A stretch of 8,593 bases of DNA from assembly GCA_900556425.1 (NCBI GenBank), contig USOR01000033.1, forward strand, positions 1-8,593, read 5' to 3'. Each line of letters begins with the position of its first letter. Within the stretch, counting starts at the first letter, position 1. This document shows positions 1-6,867 of this stretch, in pieces. This DNA is from an uncultured Coriobacteriaceae bacterium (GTDB taxonomy: Bacteria; Actinomycetota; Coriobacteriia; Coriobacteriales; QAMH01). Under the pieces are notes generated by a model. The model had not been told where the DNA came from. It worked only from the letters and a program-made list of their open reading frames with translations, and did not search any database. The position numbers and the translations under genes are program-made.

Positions 1-1458
1 GAGCTGCAGACCAGCCGAAAGAGCGGCATTGATGATGCGCTCGGCAATGGCGAGGCGCCCCTCGGCAGACGGCGGGATGCCGTCTTCGTCGAGCGTGAGG
101 CCAACGATGGTCGCGCCGTAGCGTGCTGCAATGGGCAACACGGCGGCGAGGCTTTCGGCCTTGCCGTTGACTGAGTTGATGAGGGGACGTCCCGCATAGC
201 CGCGGCAGGCAGCTTCGAGTGCGTGAGGGCTGGCGGAGTCGAGTTGCAGGGGCGCTGACACGGTAGCTTGCAGGCGCTCGCTAAGCTCACGCAGTGCGCG
301 CGGCTCGTCAATGCCCGGCACCCCGACGTTGACGTCGAGTATGTCGGCCCCGGCCTCGATCTGCGCGACGGCTTCGGAGATGGCGAGGTCATAGGAACCG
401 CTGGCAAGCGCCTCCTTGAGGCGCGGCTTTCCCGTGGGGTTGATACGCTCGCCGATGGTCGCGACCGTGGGTGCGCCTGGCACGAGTTCGATTAGCTCCT
501 GGGCGCTTGTCACGACAAAGGAGGGCCGATAGTCGGAAACGCTGGCGTGCAACCAGTTGCCATCATCGATGAGCTGACGCAAAGCGGCGATGTGCGCGGG
601 CGTTGTGCCGCAACAACCGCCGACGATGTGAGCGCCGGCTTCCAGGATGGCACCCATGGCCTGCGCGAATCTTGCGGAATCGACATCGTAGACCGTAGAA
701 CCATCTTCGGTGATGCGCGGGAGCCCCGCATTGGGCTGCACCATGAGCGGGCAGCGGGCGTGTGGGGCCATCTGCGTGACGAGAGGCGTGATCTCGCTCG
801 GGCCGAGCGAGCAGTTGATGCCAACGGCCGAGGCACCGAGTGCGGAGAGCGTGGCGGCGGCAACGGCGGGTGTCGTGCCCATGAAGGTGCGGCCATCCTC
901 GCCGAAGGTCATCGTCACGAAGACCGGCAACGGCGTGTTGTCGAGGCAGGCGAGCAGCGCCGCCTTGGCTTCGAGCAGGTCGGCGAAGGTTTCGAGAAAG
1001 ATGAGATCGCAGCCGGCTGCGCAGGCGGCGCGGGCTTGCTCGGCGAAGATATCGTAGGCCTCCTCGAAGCCGAGCTCCCCGAGCGGGGCAAGCAGCGACC
1101 CGGTAGGACCGATGTCACCGGCAACGAGCGGTGCTCCCGCATCACGTGCGATCTGGGCTGCGGCTGCGTAGAGCTCGTCGACGCTCGCGTCATGATTCGC
1201 GAGCTTGAGGCGGTTCGAGCTGAAGGTATTGGTGGCGATGCAATCGCTGCCCGCCTCGACATACCCGCGCTGCAAGGTGCATATGTCGCTTGCGTGCGTG
1301 AGGTTGAGGAGGTCCGGCACATCGTGGATTTGCGAGAGGCCCGCCTGCTGGATGAGGCTTCCCATGCCGCCATCGGCAAGCATGATCGCCTGACCGCACA
1401 TGACCTGGTTGAGAAGCTCGGATGAAATCTTGGGCGTTCGCGGGGTTGCCACGTACAT
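1..1458 (-). CDS. metH: Cobalamin-dependent methionine synthase, N-terminal part (runs off left edge)
   Basis: MetH transfers a methyl group from methyltetrahydrofolate through cobalamin to homocysteine, giving methionine in the cytosol. I translated the minus strand from the ATG at 1458; it stays open for 486 codons to the window edge, so the C-terminal part is not visible. Residues about 10-320 form the homocysteine S-methyltransferase domain: GINCSLGP holds Cys216, and VGGCCGT holds Cys282 and Cys283, the expected three zinc-binding cysteines. The pterin-binding domain starts near residue 336 with GERINPTG, followed by DVNVG at 375-379 and NSVNG further on. Upstream of the ATG lies AAAAGGG, unusually close (about 2 bases), so the exact start is slightly uncertain; an in-frame GTG sits directly before it. 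It follows the activation-domain gene after 47 bases, suggesting one transcript. I predict that the full protein lacks its own activation domain, because that is encoded separately next door. Confidence 0.95.
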   Translation of the reverse strand, partial: MYVATPRTPKISSELLNQVMCGQAIMLADGGMGSLIQQAGLSQIHDVPDLLNLTHASDICTLQRGYVEAGSDCIATNTFSSNRLKLANHDASVDELYAAAAQIARDAGAPLVAGDIGPTGSLLAPLGELGFEEAYDIFAEQARAACAAGCDLIFLETFADLLEAKAALLACLDNTPLPVFVTMTFGEDGRTFMGTTPAVAAATLSALGASAVGINCSLGPSEITPLVTQMAPHARCPLMVQPNAGLPRITEDGSTVYDVDSARFAQAMGAILEAGAHIVGGCCGTTPAHIAALRQLIDDGNWLHASVSDYRPSFVVTSAQELIELVPGAPTVATIGERINPTGKPRLKEALASGSYDLAISEAVAQIEAGADILDVNVGVPGIDEPRALRELSERLQATVSAPLQLDSASPHALEAACRGYAGRPLINSVNGKAESLAAVLPIAARYGATIVGLTLDEDGIPPSAEGRLAIAERIINAALSAGLQL

Positions 1459-1505
1459 CACCCTTTTCGCAGACGGAAACAGTACTGCACCTATTGTACG
1501 CGAAG

Positions 1506-2180
1506 CTATGGCGTAGTCGTTGCGCGTGAGTGCGTGGGCTTGAGGCCGACTATCGCGGTGACGCTCTTCATCGGCGTCATGAGGTGCGAGCTTGCGGTAT
1601 GGATGCCGAGTAGCTTGCCGGCATCAATCGCCTGGAGGAAAGTGTCTTGCAGCTCGAGAGGCAGGTCACCAAAGCCGGGGCTAAAGCGTTTCGTGGGTAC
1701 GAGGTCGACCTTATCGGCAAGTTCAGCGATGCGCCGAGACGCGGCCTGGGCGGCCTCCTCGGCCATTGACGAGGCGCATGCATCGAAGAGTAGCGCGTCA
1801 AGCGGGTTCGTAGCCTGCAAGCGTGCGATCGTGCGCTCGCTTTCCATGCCGAGGGTGACCGCGAGCAGGCAGGCAAGCGTGCAACCATCGAGATGGCGGG
1901 CAATGTTGTGGCCGGTCAGGACGAGGCTGCTGCCCTCGAGCACGATGCCGTCGGGGTGTTCGCGGTCAATCGTGAAGCTGCGCGCGACGCCGCGCGGCTG
2001 GGCGACGCGTTCGCAAAGGCGGATGGCGTCCTGGAAGCGAGCTGCGAGCTCGTCGGTGAGCTCGTGGCCGCGCTGCCCGAGATACTTGAGGGCGCGGAAC
2101 TCGTCAACGTGGCAGGAGAGCGCTTCGGGACCGAAGCGCACGACGCGCAATCCGCCTATGTCTCCCTCATCTGTGCTCAT
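1506..2180 (-). CDS. Stand-alone B12-dependent methionine synthase activation-domain protein
   Basis: A 224-residue protein matching the C-terminal activation domain of MetH, here as a separate gene. In the family this domain binds S-adenosylmethionine and remethylates cobalamin that has been oxidised to the inactive Co(II) state, using an electron from a flavodoxin-like donor. Visible motifs are RFSPGFGD at residues 165-172, corresponding to the AdoMet-binding RxxPGY segment, and LMTPMKSVTAIVG at 200-212, the other conserved stretch of the fold. It lies 57 bases after pyrE and 47 bases before metH on the same strand, which supports joint action with MetH. An in-frame TAG lies one codon upstream of the ATG, so translation cannot start earlier. 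The nearest Shine-Dalgarno-like sequence, GAAGGGA, is about 13 bases away, which is unusually far. Function as a split MetH subunit is inferred from motifs and position. Confidence 0.9.
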   Translation of the reverse strand: MSTDEGDIGGLRVVRFGPEALSCHVDEFRALKYLGQRGHELTDELAARFQDAIRLCERVAQPRGVARSFTIDREHPDGIVLEGSSLVLTGHNIARHLDGCTLACLLAVTLGMESERTIARLQATNPLDALLFDACASSMAEEAAQAASRRIAELADKVDLVPTKRFSPGFGDLPLELQDTFLQAIDAGKLLGIHTASSHLMTPMKSVTAIVGLKPTHSRATTTP

Positions 2181-2211
2181 AAGCTACGGTTGGTCCCTTC
2201 ACGACTCATAA

Positions 2212-2240
2212 TGAGACAGTTGCTCTGAGCAAGTGTCTCA
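2212..2240. repeat. Palindromic REP-like repeat, copy 1 (variant core), overlapping the pyrE stop
   Basis: A 29-base near-perfect palindrome centred on 2226. The outer arms are TGAGACA and TGTCTCA, the inner arms TTGCTC and GAGCAA, with one mismatched pair at 2219/2233. The outer arms are shared with the other copies but the core differs. On the plus strand it is followed by TTTTTT, so there it has the form of an intrinsic terminator, while in the pyrE direction it is preceded by six A and has no T run after it. The pyrE TGA stop lies inside it. It may also serve as a terminator or transcript-end stabiliser for pyrE. Confidence 0.8.
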
Positions 2241-2918
2241 TTTTTTGGCGCCGTATTGCTCGTAGTAGGCGTCGAGGGCGGCCTTGAGCGTGTCGTCGAT
2301 GACCACGCGGCTACCGCACTCCTGGTTATGCAAGTAGCCGATGACCTCGTCCATCGTCACGATGGCGGCAGTGGGAAAGCCGTACTTCTCGCTTACCTCG
2401 TCAATGGCGCAAATCGTGCCGCTCGGGCCGACCTCCTGACGATTGAGCGAGACCATGAGCCCCACGACTTCGACATCGGCGATGCTCTTGAGCAGGGGAT
2501 ACGTCTCATCAATCGACTTGCCCGAGGTCGTAACGTCCTCGACCATGACCACGCGATCGCCGTCGTGCAACTCGGCACCGAGCAGGATTCCCGCATCGCC
2601 GTGATCCTTGGCCTCCTTGCGGTTGGAGCAGTAACGCGCTTCCTTGCCGTAGAGCTCCTGCAGACCGATGCAGGTCACGACCGAGAGCGGAATACCCTTG
2701 TAGGCGGGGCCGAAGACGATGTCGAAGTCCAGGCCGAAGGCGTCGTGGATGGCCTGTGCGTAGTAGAGACCAAGTTTATGCAATTGATTGCCTGTTACGT
2801 AGGCGCCCGCGTTCATGAAGAACGGGGACTTACGCCCGCTCTTGAGCGTGAACTCCCCGAACTTGAGCACATCGGAATCGACCATGAAGTCGATGAACTC
2901 CTGCTTGTAAGCTTCCAT
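2238..2918 (-). CDS. pyrE: Orotate phosphoribosyltransferase
   Basis: PyrE joins orotate to PRPP to make orotidine 5'-monophosphate in de novo pyrimidine synthesis, in the cytosol. The 226-residue product is of normal length. It shows SGRKSPFFMNAG near the N-terminus, FGPAYKGIPLS in the middle, and the PRPP-binding loop VEDVTTSGKS with Glu127 and Asp128. The start at MEAYKQEF is chosen because GAGGAG lies 4 bases upstream. A longer in-frame reading to 3017 exists, but its extra 33 residues come from repeat DNA and are rejected. The TGA stop forms the first three bases (in gene sense) of a palindromic repeat. Another degenerate copy of the same repeat family lies just upstream, so the gene is flanked by repeats on both sides. 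It shares strand with dapL upstream (105-base gap) and the methionine synthase genes downstream, but no pathway link to them is evident. Confidence 0.96.
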   Translation of the reverse strand: MEAYKQEFIDFMVDSDVLKFGEFTLKSGRKSPFFMNAGAYVTGNQLHKLGLYYAQAIHDAFGLDFDIVFGPAYKGIPLSVVTCIGLQELYGKEARYCSNRKEAKDHGDAGILLGAELHDGDRVVMVEDVTTSGKSIDETYPLLKSIADVEVVGLMVSLNRQEVGPSGTICAIDEVSEKYGFPTAAIVTMDEVIGYLHNQECGSRVVIDDTLKAALDAYYEQYGAKK

Positions 2919-2922
2919 GATT

Positions 2923-2928
2923 CTCCTC
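2923..2928 (-). promoter_or_regulatory. Ribosome-binding site deciding the pyrE start
   Basis: GAGGAG on the minus strand, 4 bases before the ATG at 2918. It supports the 226-residue form over the longer reading that begins in repeat DNA. Confidence 0.8.
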
Positions 2929-2942
2929 GTCTTCCCTGATAA

Positions 2943-2973
2943 TGAGACACTTTCGTTTGTCCAATCTGTCCCA
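2943..2973. repeat. Degenerate repeat of the same family, copy 2 (core missing)
   Basis: Between dapL and pyrE. It has TGAGACA at 2943-2949 and TGTCCCA at 2967-2973 as outer arms. On the minus strand the stretch GGACAAACG is shared with copy 4 (7749-7757), but the GTGCCTGGCAC core that follows in copy 4 is replaced here by a few bases before GTGTCTCA. It therefore looks like a core-deleted relative. It lies in the pyrE leader, 25 bases before the start codon. Confidence 0.55.
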
Positions 2974-2997
2974 TAACTTCCTCCTCTGGCTAAGATA

Positions 2998-3026
2998 TGA
3001 GACAGCGTGCCAGGCACGTTGTCTCA
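2998..3026. repeat. Palindromic REP-like repeat, copy 3, overlapping the dapL stop
   Basis: A 29-base palindrome centred on 3012. The outer arms are TGAGACA/TGTCTCA, the inner arms CGTGCC/GGCACG, with one mismatched pair at 3005/3019. The reverse complement of 2998-3018 is identical over 21 bases to 7756-7776. In gene sense its first three bases are the dapL TGA stop codon. There is no T run after it, so termination would not be of the classic intrinsic type; a REP-like role in transcript-end stability is possible. Confidence 0.8.
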
Positions 3027-4244
3027 GAAGGAGAGGTCCTCGATGCGGCGCATGGCTTCCTTGGTGGCCTCGGCATCGCCGAAGGCGGTGAAGCGGATGT
3101 AGCCCTCACCAGCCGGTCCGAAGCCCGCGCCTGGCGTGGTGATGACGCCGCAACGCTCGAGCAGGATATCGAAGAACTCCCACGAGCTGATGCCTCCAGG
3201 GGTGCGACACCACACATACGGGCTGTTCACAGCACCGTACACTTCGTATCCGCAGGCTTCGAGTGCGTTCTTGATGACGCGGGCGTTTTGCTGATAATAG
3301 GCAATCGTTTGCATGACCTGTTGCTTGCCCTCGGGCGTGTAGATGGCAGCCGCGCCTTTCTGGATGACGTAGCTCGCGCCGTTGAACTTGGTCGTCTGGC
3401 GGCGGTTCCACATGGCGTTGAGGCTCTGGCCATCGCGCTCGAGCGCCTTCGGCACCACGGTGTAGCCGCAGCGTGCGCCCGTGAAACCGGCTGTTTTGGA
3501 GAACGAGCGGAACTCGATGGCGCAGGTCTTGGCGCCCTCGACCTCGAAAATGGAGTGCGGCACGCCTTCCTCGACGATGAAGCGCTCGTAGGCAGCATCG
3601 AAGAGGATGACGGAGTCATGCTCGTTGGCGTAATCGACCCAGGCCTTGAGTTGGTCGTAGCTGAGTACGGTGCCCGTGGGGTTATTGGGGGAGCACAGGT
3701 AGATGAGGTCGACCGGGGTTTCGGGCAGCGCTGGGCAGAAGTCGTTCTCCGCGGTCGTGGGCATGTAGACGATGTCGGTCCAGCCCTCCGTCGTCTCGTC
3801 ATAGAAGCCTGCGCGGCCGGCCATAGCGTTGGTGTCGACGTAGACGGGGTAGACCGGGTCGCATACGGCAACGCGATTGTCGATGGCGAAGATGTCACCG
3901 ATGTTGCCGCAGTCGCTCTTGGCACCGTCGGAGACGAAGACCTCGTCGACGGCAATGTCCACGCCGCGGGCCGCGAAGTCGTGCTCGACGATGGCCTCGC
4001 GCAGGAAATCGTAGCCTTGTTCGGGGCCGTAGCCGTGGAAAGTGTCCACATGGGCGAGGTCGTCAACGGCGGCGTGCATGGCCTCGACAACGGCAGGAGC
4101 GAGCGGACGCGTCACGTCGCCGATGCCCATCTTGATGAGCTTGATGTCCGGATGGGCCGCGGAGAAGTCGGCCGTACGATGGGCAATCTCGCTGAAGAGG
4201 TAACTGCCGGGGAGTTTCTGATAGTTCTCGTTGACTGTGGCCAC
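3024..4244 (-). CDS. dapL: LL-diaminopimelate aminotransferase
   Basis: DapL converts tetrahydrodipicolinate to LL-diaminopimelate in one PLP-dependent step with glutamate as amino donor, bypassing the acylated intermediates of the DapD/DapC/DapE route. The product feeds lysine and meso-DAP for cell wall. The 406-residue length fits the family. Motifs in order: GIGDVTRPL at 40-48, GYGPEQG at 71-77, SDGAKSDCGN at 105-114, CSPNNPTG at 184-191, DAAY at 216-219, and SFSKTAGFTGARCGY with the PLP-binding Lys250. The start is a GTG supported by AAAGGA 6 bases upstream. The gene is divergent from the amidase lipoprotein. Its TGA stop is the first three bases of a 29-base palindromic repeat. Other fold-type I aminotransferases are possible in principle, but the motif set is characteristic of DapL. 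Confidence 0.95.
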   Translation of the reverse strand: MATVNENYQKLPGSYLFSEIAHRTADFSAAHPDIKLIKMGIGDVTRPLAPAVVEAMHAAVDDLAHVDTFHGYGPEQGYDFLREAIVEHDFAARGVDIAVDEVFVSDGAKSDCGNIGDIFAIDNRVAVCDPVYPVYVDTNAMAGRAGFYDETTEGWTDIVYMPTTAENDFCPALPETPVDLIYLCSPNNPTGTVLSYDQLKAWVDYANEHDSVILFDAAYERFIVEEGVPHSIFEVEGAKTCAIEFRSFSKTAGFTGARCGYTVVPKALERDGQSLNAMWNRRQTTKFNGASYVIQKGAAAIYTPEGKQQVMQTIAYYQQNARVIKNALEACGYEVYGAVNSPYVWCRTPGGISSWEFFDILLERCGVITTPGAGFGPAGEGYIRFTAFGDAEATKEAMRRIEDLSF

Positions 4245-4250
4245 AACGGG

Positions 4251-4257
4251 TCCTTTC
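4251..4257 (-). promoter_or_regulatory. Ribosome-binding site deciding the dapL GTG start
   Basis: GAAAGGA on the minus strand, 6 bases before the GTG at 4244. The same GAAAGGACCCG string precedes the PAP2 start, suggesting this is the usual site form in this genome. Confidence 0.75.
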
Positions 4258-4325
4258 GTGTGGGAGTAAATCGTAACCTGTAAGTGTACAACGAGAAGCG
4301 GCCGTGATTGTGGCAGAATAGCGCC

Positions 4326-5054
4326 ATGAAAAAACGCATCGCATATATGGCCATCGCCGTGCTCGTGGGCGCTTGTGCGCTTGCGGGCTGCACGTCGGGA
4401 GCCGAGACGTCCACCGTGTCATCGGCAACGGGTACCGCACCGGCGATGACCGGCAACAAGGCGGCGCAGGCAGCCGACGTCGTCGAGGCGCAGCTCGAAC
4501 GCCTGGATATCATGGAGGACATGCGCCCTGCGTTCGATCACGGCGAGAAGGGGCGGGAGTTTCAACGCTATGTCGTCTTGCATGACACCGAAAGCGAGGC
4601 CGATGCCGCGAGCATCGTCGAATACTGGGACCAGGCGGGCACGGGCGTGGCGGCGCACTTCATCGTCAACCGAGACGGCAGCATCGTGCAGTGCGTGCCG
4701 CTTGACCGCATCGCGCATCATGCCGGCTTCGGCGATACCGGTCACAACGAGCTCTACGGCGTTATGGACGAGTCGCGCGACGATAAGGTGGGGACGGTCC
4801 CCATTGGTGGCGATATGGCCGATTACGGGATGAACTCGTATTCGGTTGGCATCGAGATGGCGCATGTGGGCGGACAGGATTACCCCGAGGCGCAGCTCGA
4901 GGCCGTGGATGCGCTCATCGCCTACATCGATGGCTACTATGGCTTCGAGAGCCGCATCATCGACCACAAGGGCTGGCGCACGGGCAATTCGGACACGAGC
5001 CCGGAGTTTGCGGCATATCTGGCCAACTACCAGGCTAAGGGTACGCATTTGTAG
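4326..5054 (+). CDS. N-acetylmuramoyl-L-alanine amidase (Amidase_2) lipoprotein
   Basis: Predicted to cut the bond between N-acetylmuramic acid and the L-alanine of the stem peptide in peptidoglycan, outside the cytoplasmic membrane. The 242-residue product begins with a lipoprotein signal peptide: MKKR, a hydrophobic stretch, then lipobox LAGC with the lipidated Cys22. A low-complexity Ser/Thr/Ala linker follows to about residue 55. The Amidase_2 (PGRP-like) domain runs from about residue 80 to the end. It has VVLHDTES with zinc ligand His86, AHFIVNRDGSI, IEMAH with Glu177, and DHKGW...SDTSPEF with likely zinc ligands His214 and Asp223. A TTG start at 4308 would put residues before the signal peptide, so the ATG is preferred, although no strong Shine-Dalgarno is visible. 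It is the only complete rightward gene in the window, divergent from dapL and convergent with ygiQ (17-base gap). Whether it acts in growth, division or recycling cannot be told. Confidence 0.9.
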   Translation: MKKRIAYMAIAVLVGACALAGCTSGAETSTVSSATGTAPAMTGNKAAQAADVVEAQLERLDIMEDMRPAFDHGEKGREFQRYVVLHDTESEADAASIVEYWDQAGTGVAAHFIVNRDGSIVQCVPLDRIAHHAGFGDTGHNELYGVMDESRDDKVGTVPIGGDMADYGMNSYSVGIEMAHVGGQDYPEAQLEAVDALIAYIDGYYGFESRIIDHKGWRTGNSDTSPEFAAYLANYQAKGTHL

Positions 5055-5070
5055 GGTGGCCTTCGCTGGT

Positions 5071-5086
5071 CTCATTTGCGAATGAG
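5071..5086. other. Inverted repeat at the convergent amidase/ygiQ junction
   Basis: CTCATT and AATGAG are separated by four bases and span the last codons and stop of ygiQ, just 17 bases from the amidase stop. A six-pair hairpin here could act as a weak bidirectional terminator, but there is no T run on either side. Confidence 0.35.
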
Positions 5087-6862
5087 GCATTTGGGCCCGG
5101 AGCCGATGAGGTCGCTGCGCCCGGCCTTGAGAAGCGCTTCTTTCACAAGCTTGCGATTCTTGGGGTTGCGGTACTGGATGAGCGCGCGTTGCATGGCCTT
5201 TTCGTGCGGCGTTTTTGCCACGTAGATAGGCTCCATCGTGCGCGGGTCAAGTCCCGTGTAGTACATGCAGGTCGAAATCGTCGAGGGCGTGGGATAGAAA
5301 TCCTGGACCTGCTCGGGGTTGTAGCCCATGTCGCGCACGAATTCGGCAAGCTCGACGGCATCGGCGAGCGTTGCACCGGGGTGCGATGACATAAGATAGG
5401 CAACCAGATACTGTTTGAGTCCGGCTTTCTTGGTTGCCCGCTTGAACGCGGCGGCGAAGCGCTTGAAAACGCTGATGGGCGGTTTGCCCATGGTCATGAG
5501 CACCGCATCCGATGCATGTTCGGGTGCGACGCGAAGCTGGCCGCTCACATGGTGCTCCACGAGCTCGCGCAGGAAGCTCGGGTCATCATCGAGCATCATG
5601 TAGTCGAAGCGCAACCCGCTGCGTATAAAGACCTTCTTGACATTGGGTAAGGCGCGAAGCTTGCGCAGCAGGGCGAGATAATCCTCATGCGTGACGCGCA
5701 GGTTCTTGCATGGCTTTGGTGACAGGCAGCGCTTGCCCACGCAGGCACCGGTTTTGAGTTGCTTGTCGCAGGCGGGTATGCGGAAGTTTGCCGTGGGGCC
5801 GCCGACGTCGTGAATGTAGCCCTTGAAGGCGGGGTCTTCGGTCATGAGTCGTGCCTCGTCGAGGATGGACTCATGGCTCCGGGCTTGGATAATGCGGCCT
5901 TGGTGGAAGTTGAGCGAGCAGAAGGAGCAATCGCCGAGACAGCCGCGATTGCTCGTGATCGAGAAGCGCACTTCGGCAAGGGCAGGGACGCCTGTCGTGT
6001 ACGAGGGATGCACTTCACGGGCATAGGGCAGCGCGTAGATGGCATCCATCTCGGGCATGGAGAGCGGCTTTGACGGTGGGTTCTGCACGACGAAAACATT
6101 GTGCGGGTATTCCTCGGCAAGAATGTGCGCGGAGAAGGGATCGAGGTTTTCGTACTGCGTCGCGAAACTCGTTGCATATTTGCTCGGGTCCTGCTGCATC
6201 TCCTCGAAGCTTGGCAAAACGATGGCATCGTCGGGAAGGTGATCGAGCGAGCGCACTTTGTAGACGGTACCGTCAATGAAACTCAGGTCATGTACCGAGA
6301 GGCCGCTGGCCAGGGCATCTGCTATCTCGATAATGGACCGCTCGCCCATGCCGTACGAGATGAGATCGGCCCCCGAATCGAGCAGGATGGAGCGCTTGAG
6401 GCTATCCGACCAGTAATCGTAATGCGCGAGACGACGCAGACTCGCCTCGATACCGCCGAGGATGACGGGCGTCTTCTTATACGTGCGGCGAATGAGATTG
6501 CCGTAGACGACGCAGGCGCGATCGGGGCGCAGGCCAGCCGTGCCTCCAGGTGAGTATGCATCCGAATGGCGACGCTTCTTGGCGACTGTGTAGTGGTTGA
6601 CCATCGAGTCCATGTTGCCCGCCGAGACGAGGAAGCCCAGCCGCGGCTCACCCAGAATGGTAACGGAGGATGGATCGCGCCAATCGGGCTGGGCGATAAC
6701 GCCGACGCGATAGCCGTGGGATTCGAGCAGACGGGTGATGATTGCGGCCCCGAAGGAAGGATGGTCGACATAGGCGTCGCCGCTCACGTAGACGAAGTCA
6801 AGCTCATCCCAACCGCGCTCGCGCATATCGGCGCGGGTCATGGGTAAAAAGCCGCTTGTCAC
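5072..6862 (-). CDS. YgiQ family radical SAM protein
   Basis: A 596-residue member of the YgiQ family (UPF0313), radical SAM proteins whose substrate is unknown to me. The family N-terminal domain is clear: FLPMTRADM, then GWDELDFVYVSGDAYVDHPSFG and IAQPDW. The 4Fe-4S cluster motif CxxxCxxC is present as GCLGDCSFCS with Cys308, Cys312 and Cys315. It is followed by FHQGR and the conserved VGGPTANF, CSPKPCKN-like (here CLSPKPCKN) and RSGLRFDY segments. The C-terminus carries PTPSTISTCMYYTG and YRNPKNRKLV. The GTG start at 6862 is preferred over the ATG at 6841 because family homology already begins at FLP, before that ATG; GAAGAG lies 8 bases upstream of the GTG. It starts 5 bases after the stop of the 270-residue gene, so the two are probably translationally coupled. 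The last codons form a short inverted repeat at the convergent junction with the amidase gene. Confidence 0.93.
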   Translation of the reverse strand: MTSGFLPMTRADMRERGWDELDFVYVSGDAYVDHPSFGAAIITRLLESHGYRVGVIAQPDWRDPSSVTILGEPRLGFLVSAGNMDSMVNHYTVAKKRRHSDAYSPGGTAGLRPDRACVVYGNLIRRTYKKTPVILGGIEASLRRLAHYDYWSDSLKRSILLDSGADLISYGMGERSIIEIADALASGLSVHDLSFIDGTVYKVRSLDHLPDDAIVLPSFEEMQQDPSKYATSFATQYENLDPFSAHILAEEYPHNVFVVQNPPSKPLSMPEMDAIYALPYAREVHPSYTTGVPALAEVRFSITSNRGCLGDCSFCSLNFHQGRIIQARSHESILDEARLMTEDPAFKGYIHDVGGPTANFRIPACDKQLKTGACVGKRCLSPKPCKNLRVTHEDYLALLRKLRALPNVKKVFIRSGLRFDYMMLDDDPSFLRELVEHHVSGQLRVAPEHASDAVLMTMGKPPISVFKRFAAAFKRATKKAGLKQYLVAYLMSSHPGATLADAVELAEFVRDMGYNPEQVQDFYPTPSTISTCMYYTGLDPRTMEPIYVAKTPHEKAMQRALIQYRNPKNRKLVKEALLKAGRSDLIGSGPKCLIRK

Positions 6863-6867
6863 GGTGG

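Noticed and set aside
547..1425. Plus-strand reading frame of 292 codons opposite metH
   Set aside because: It lies fully against the MetH coding sequence with its intact zinc and pterin motifs; no recognisable domain on the plus strand.
1493..1521. Internal promoter for metH with TACAAT at 1493-1498 on the minus strand
   Set aside because: The -10 match is good but no acceptable -35 hexamer lies 16-19 bases upstream and no extended -10 TG is present, so it is too weak to list.
2181..2237. Cobalamin or S-adenosylmethionine riboswitch before the methionine synthase genes
   Set aside because: The gap is only 57 bases and part of it is the palindromic repeat; there is no room for either riboswitch.
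2919..3017. N-terminal extension of pyrE starting at 3017
   Set aside because: The extra 33 residues are translated from repeat copies 2 and 3 and the true start has GAGGAG 4 bases upstream.
2997..4283. Long plus-strand reading frame of 428 codons opposite dapL
   Set aside because: It is the mirror of the clear dapL gene, has no family motifs, begins inside a palindromic repeat, and arises from high-GC codon bias.
4245..4325. Shared operator TGTAAGTGTACA between dapL and the amidase
   Set aside because: Only four-base arms (TGTA/TACA) are symmetric, with no second copy in the window; not better than chance.
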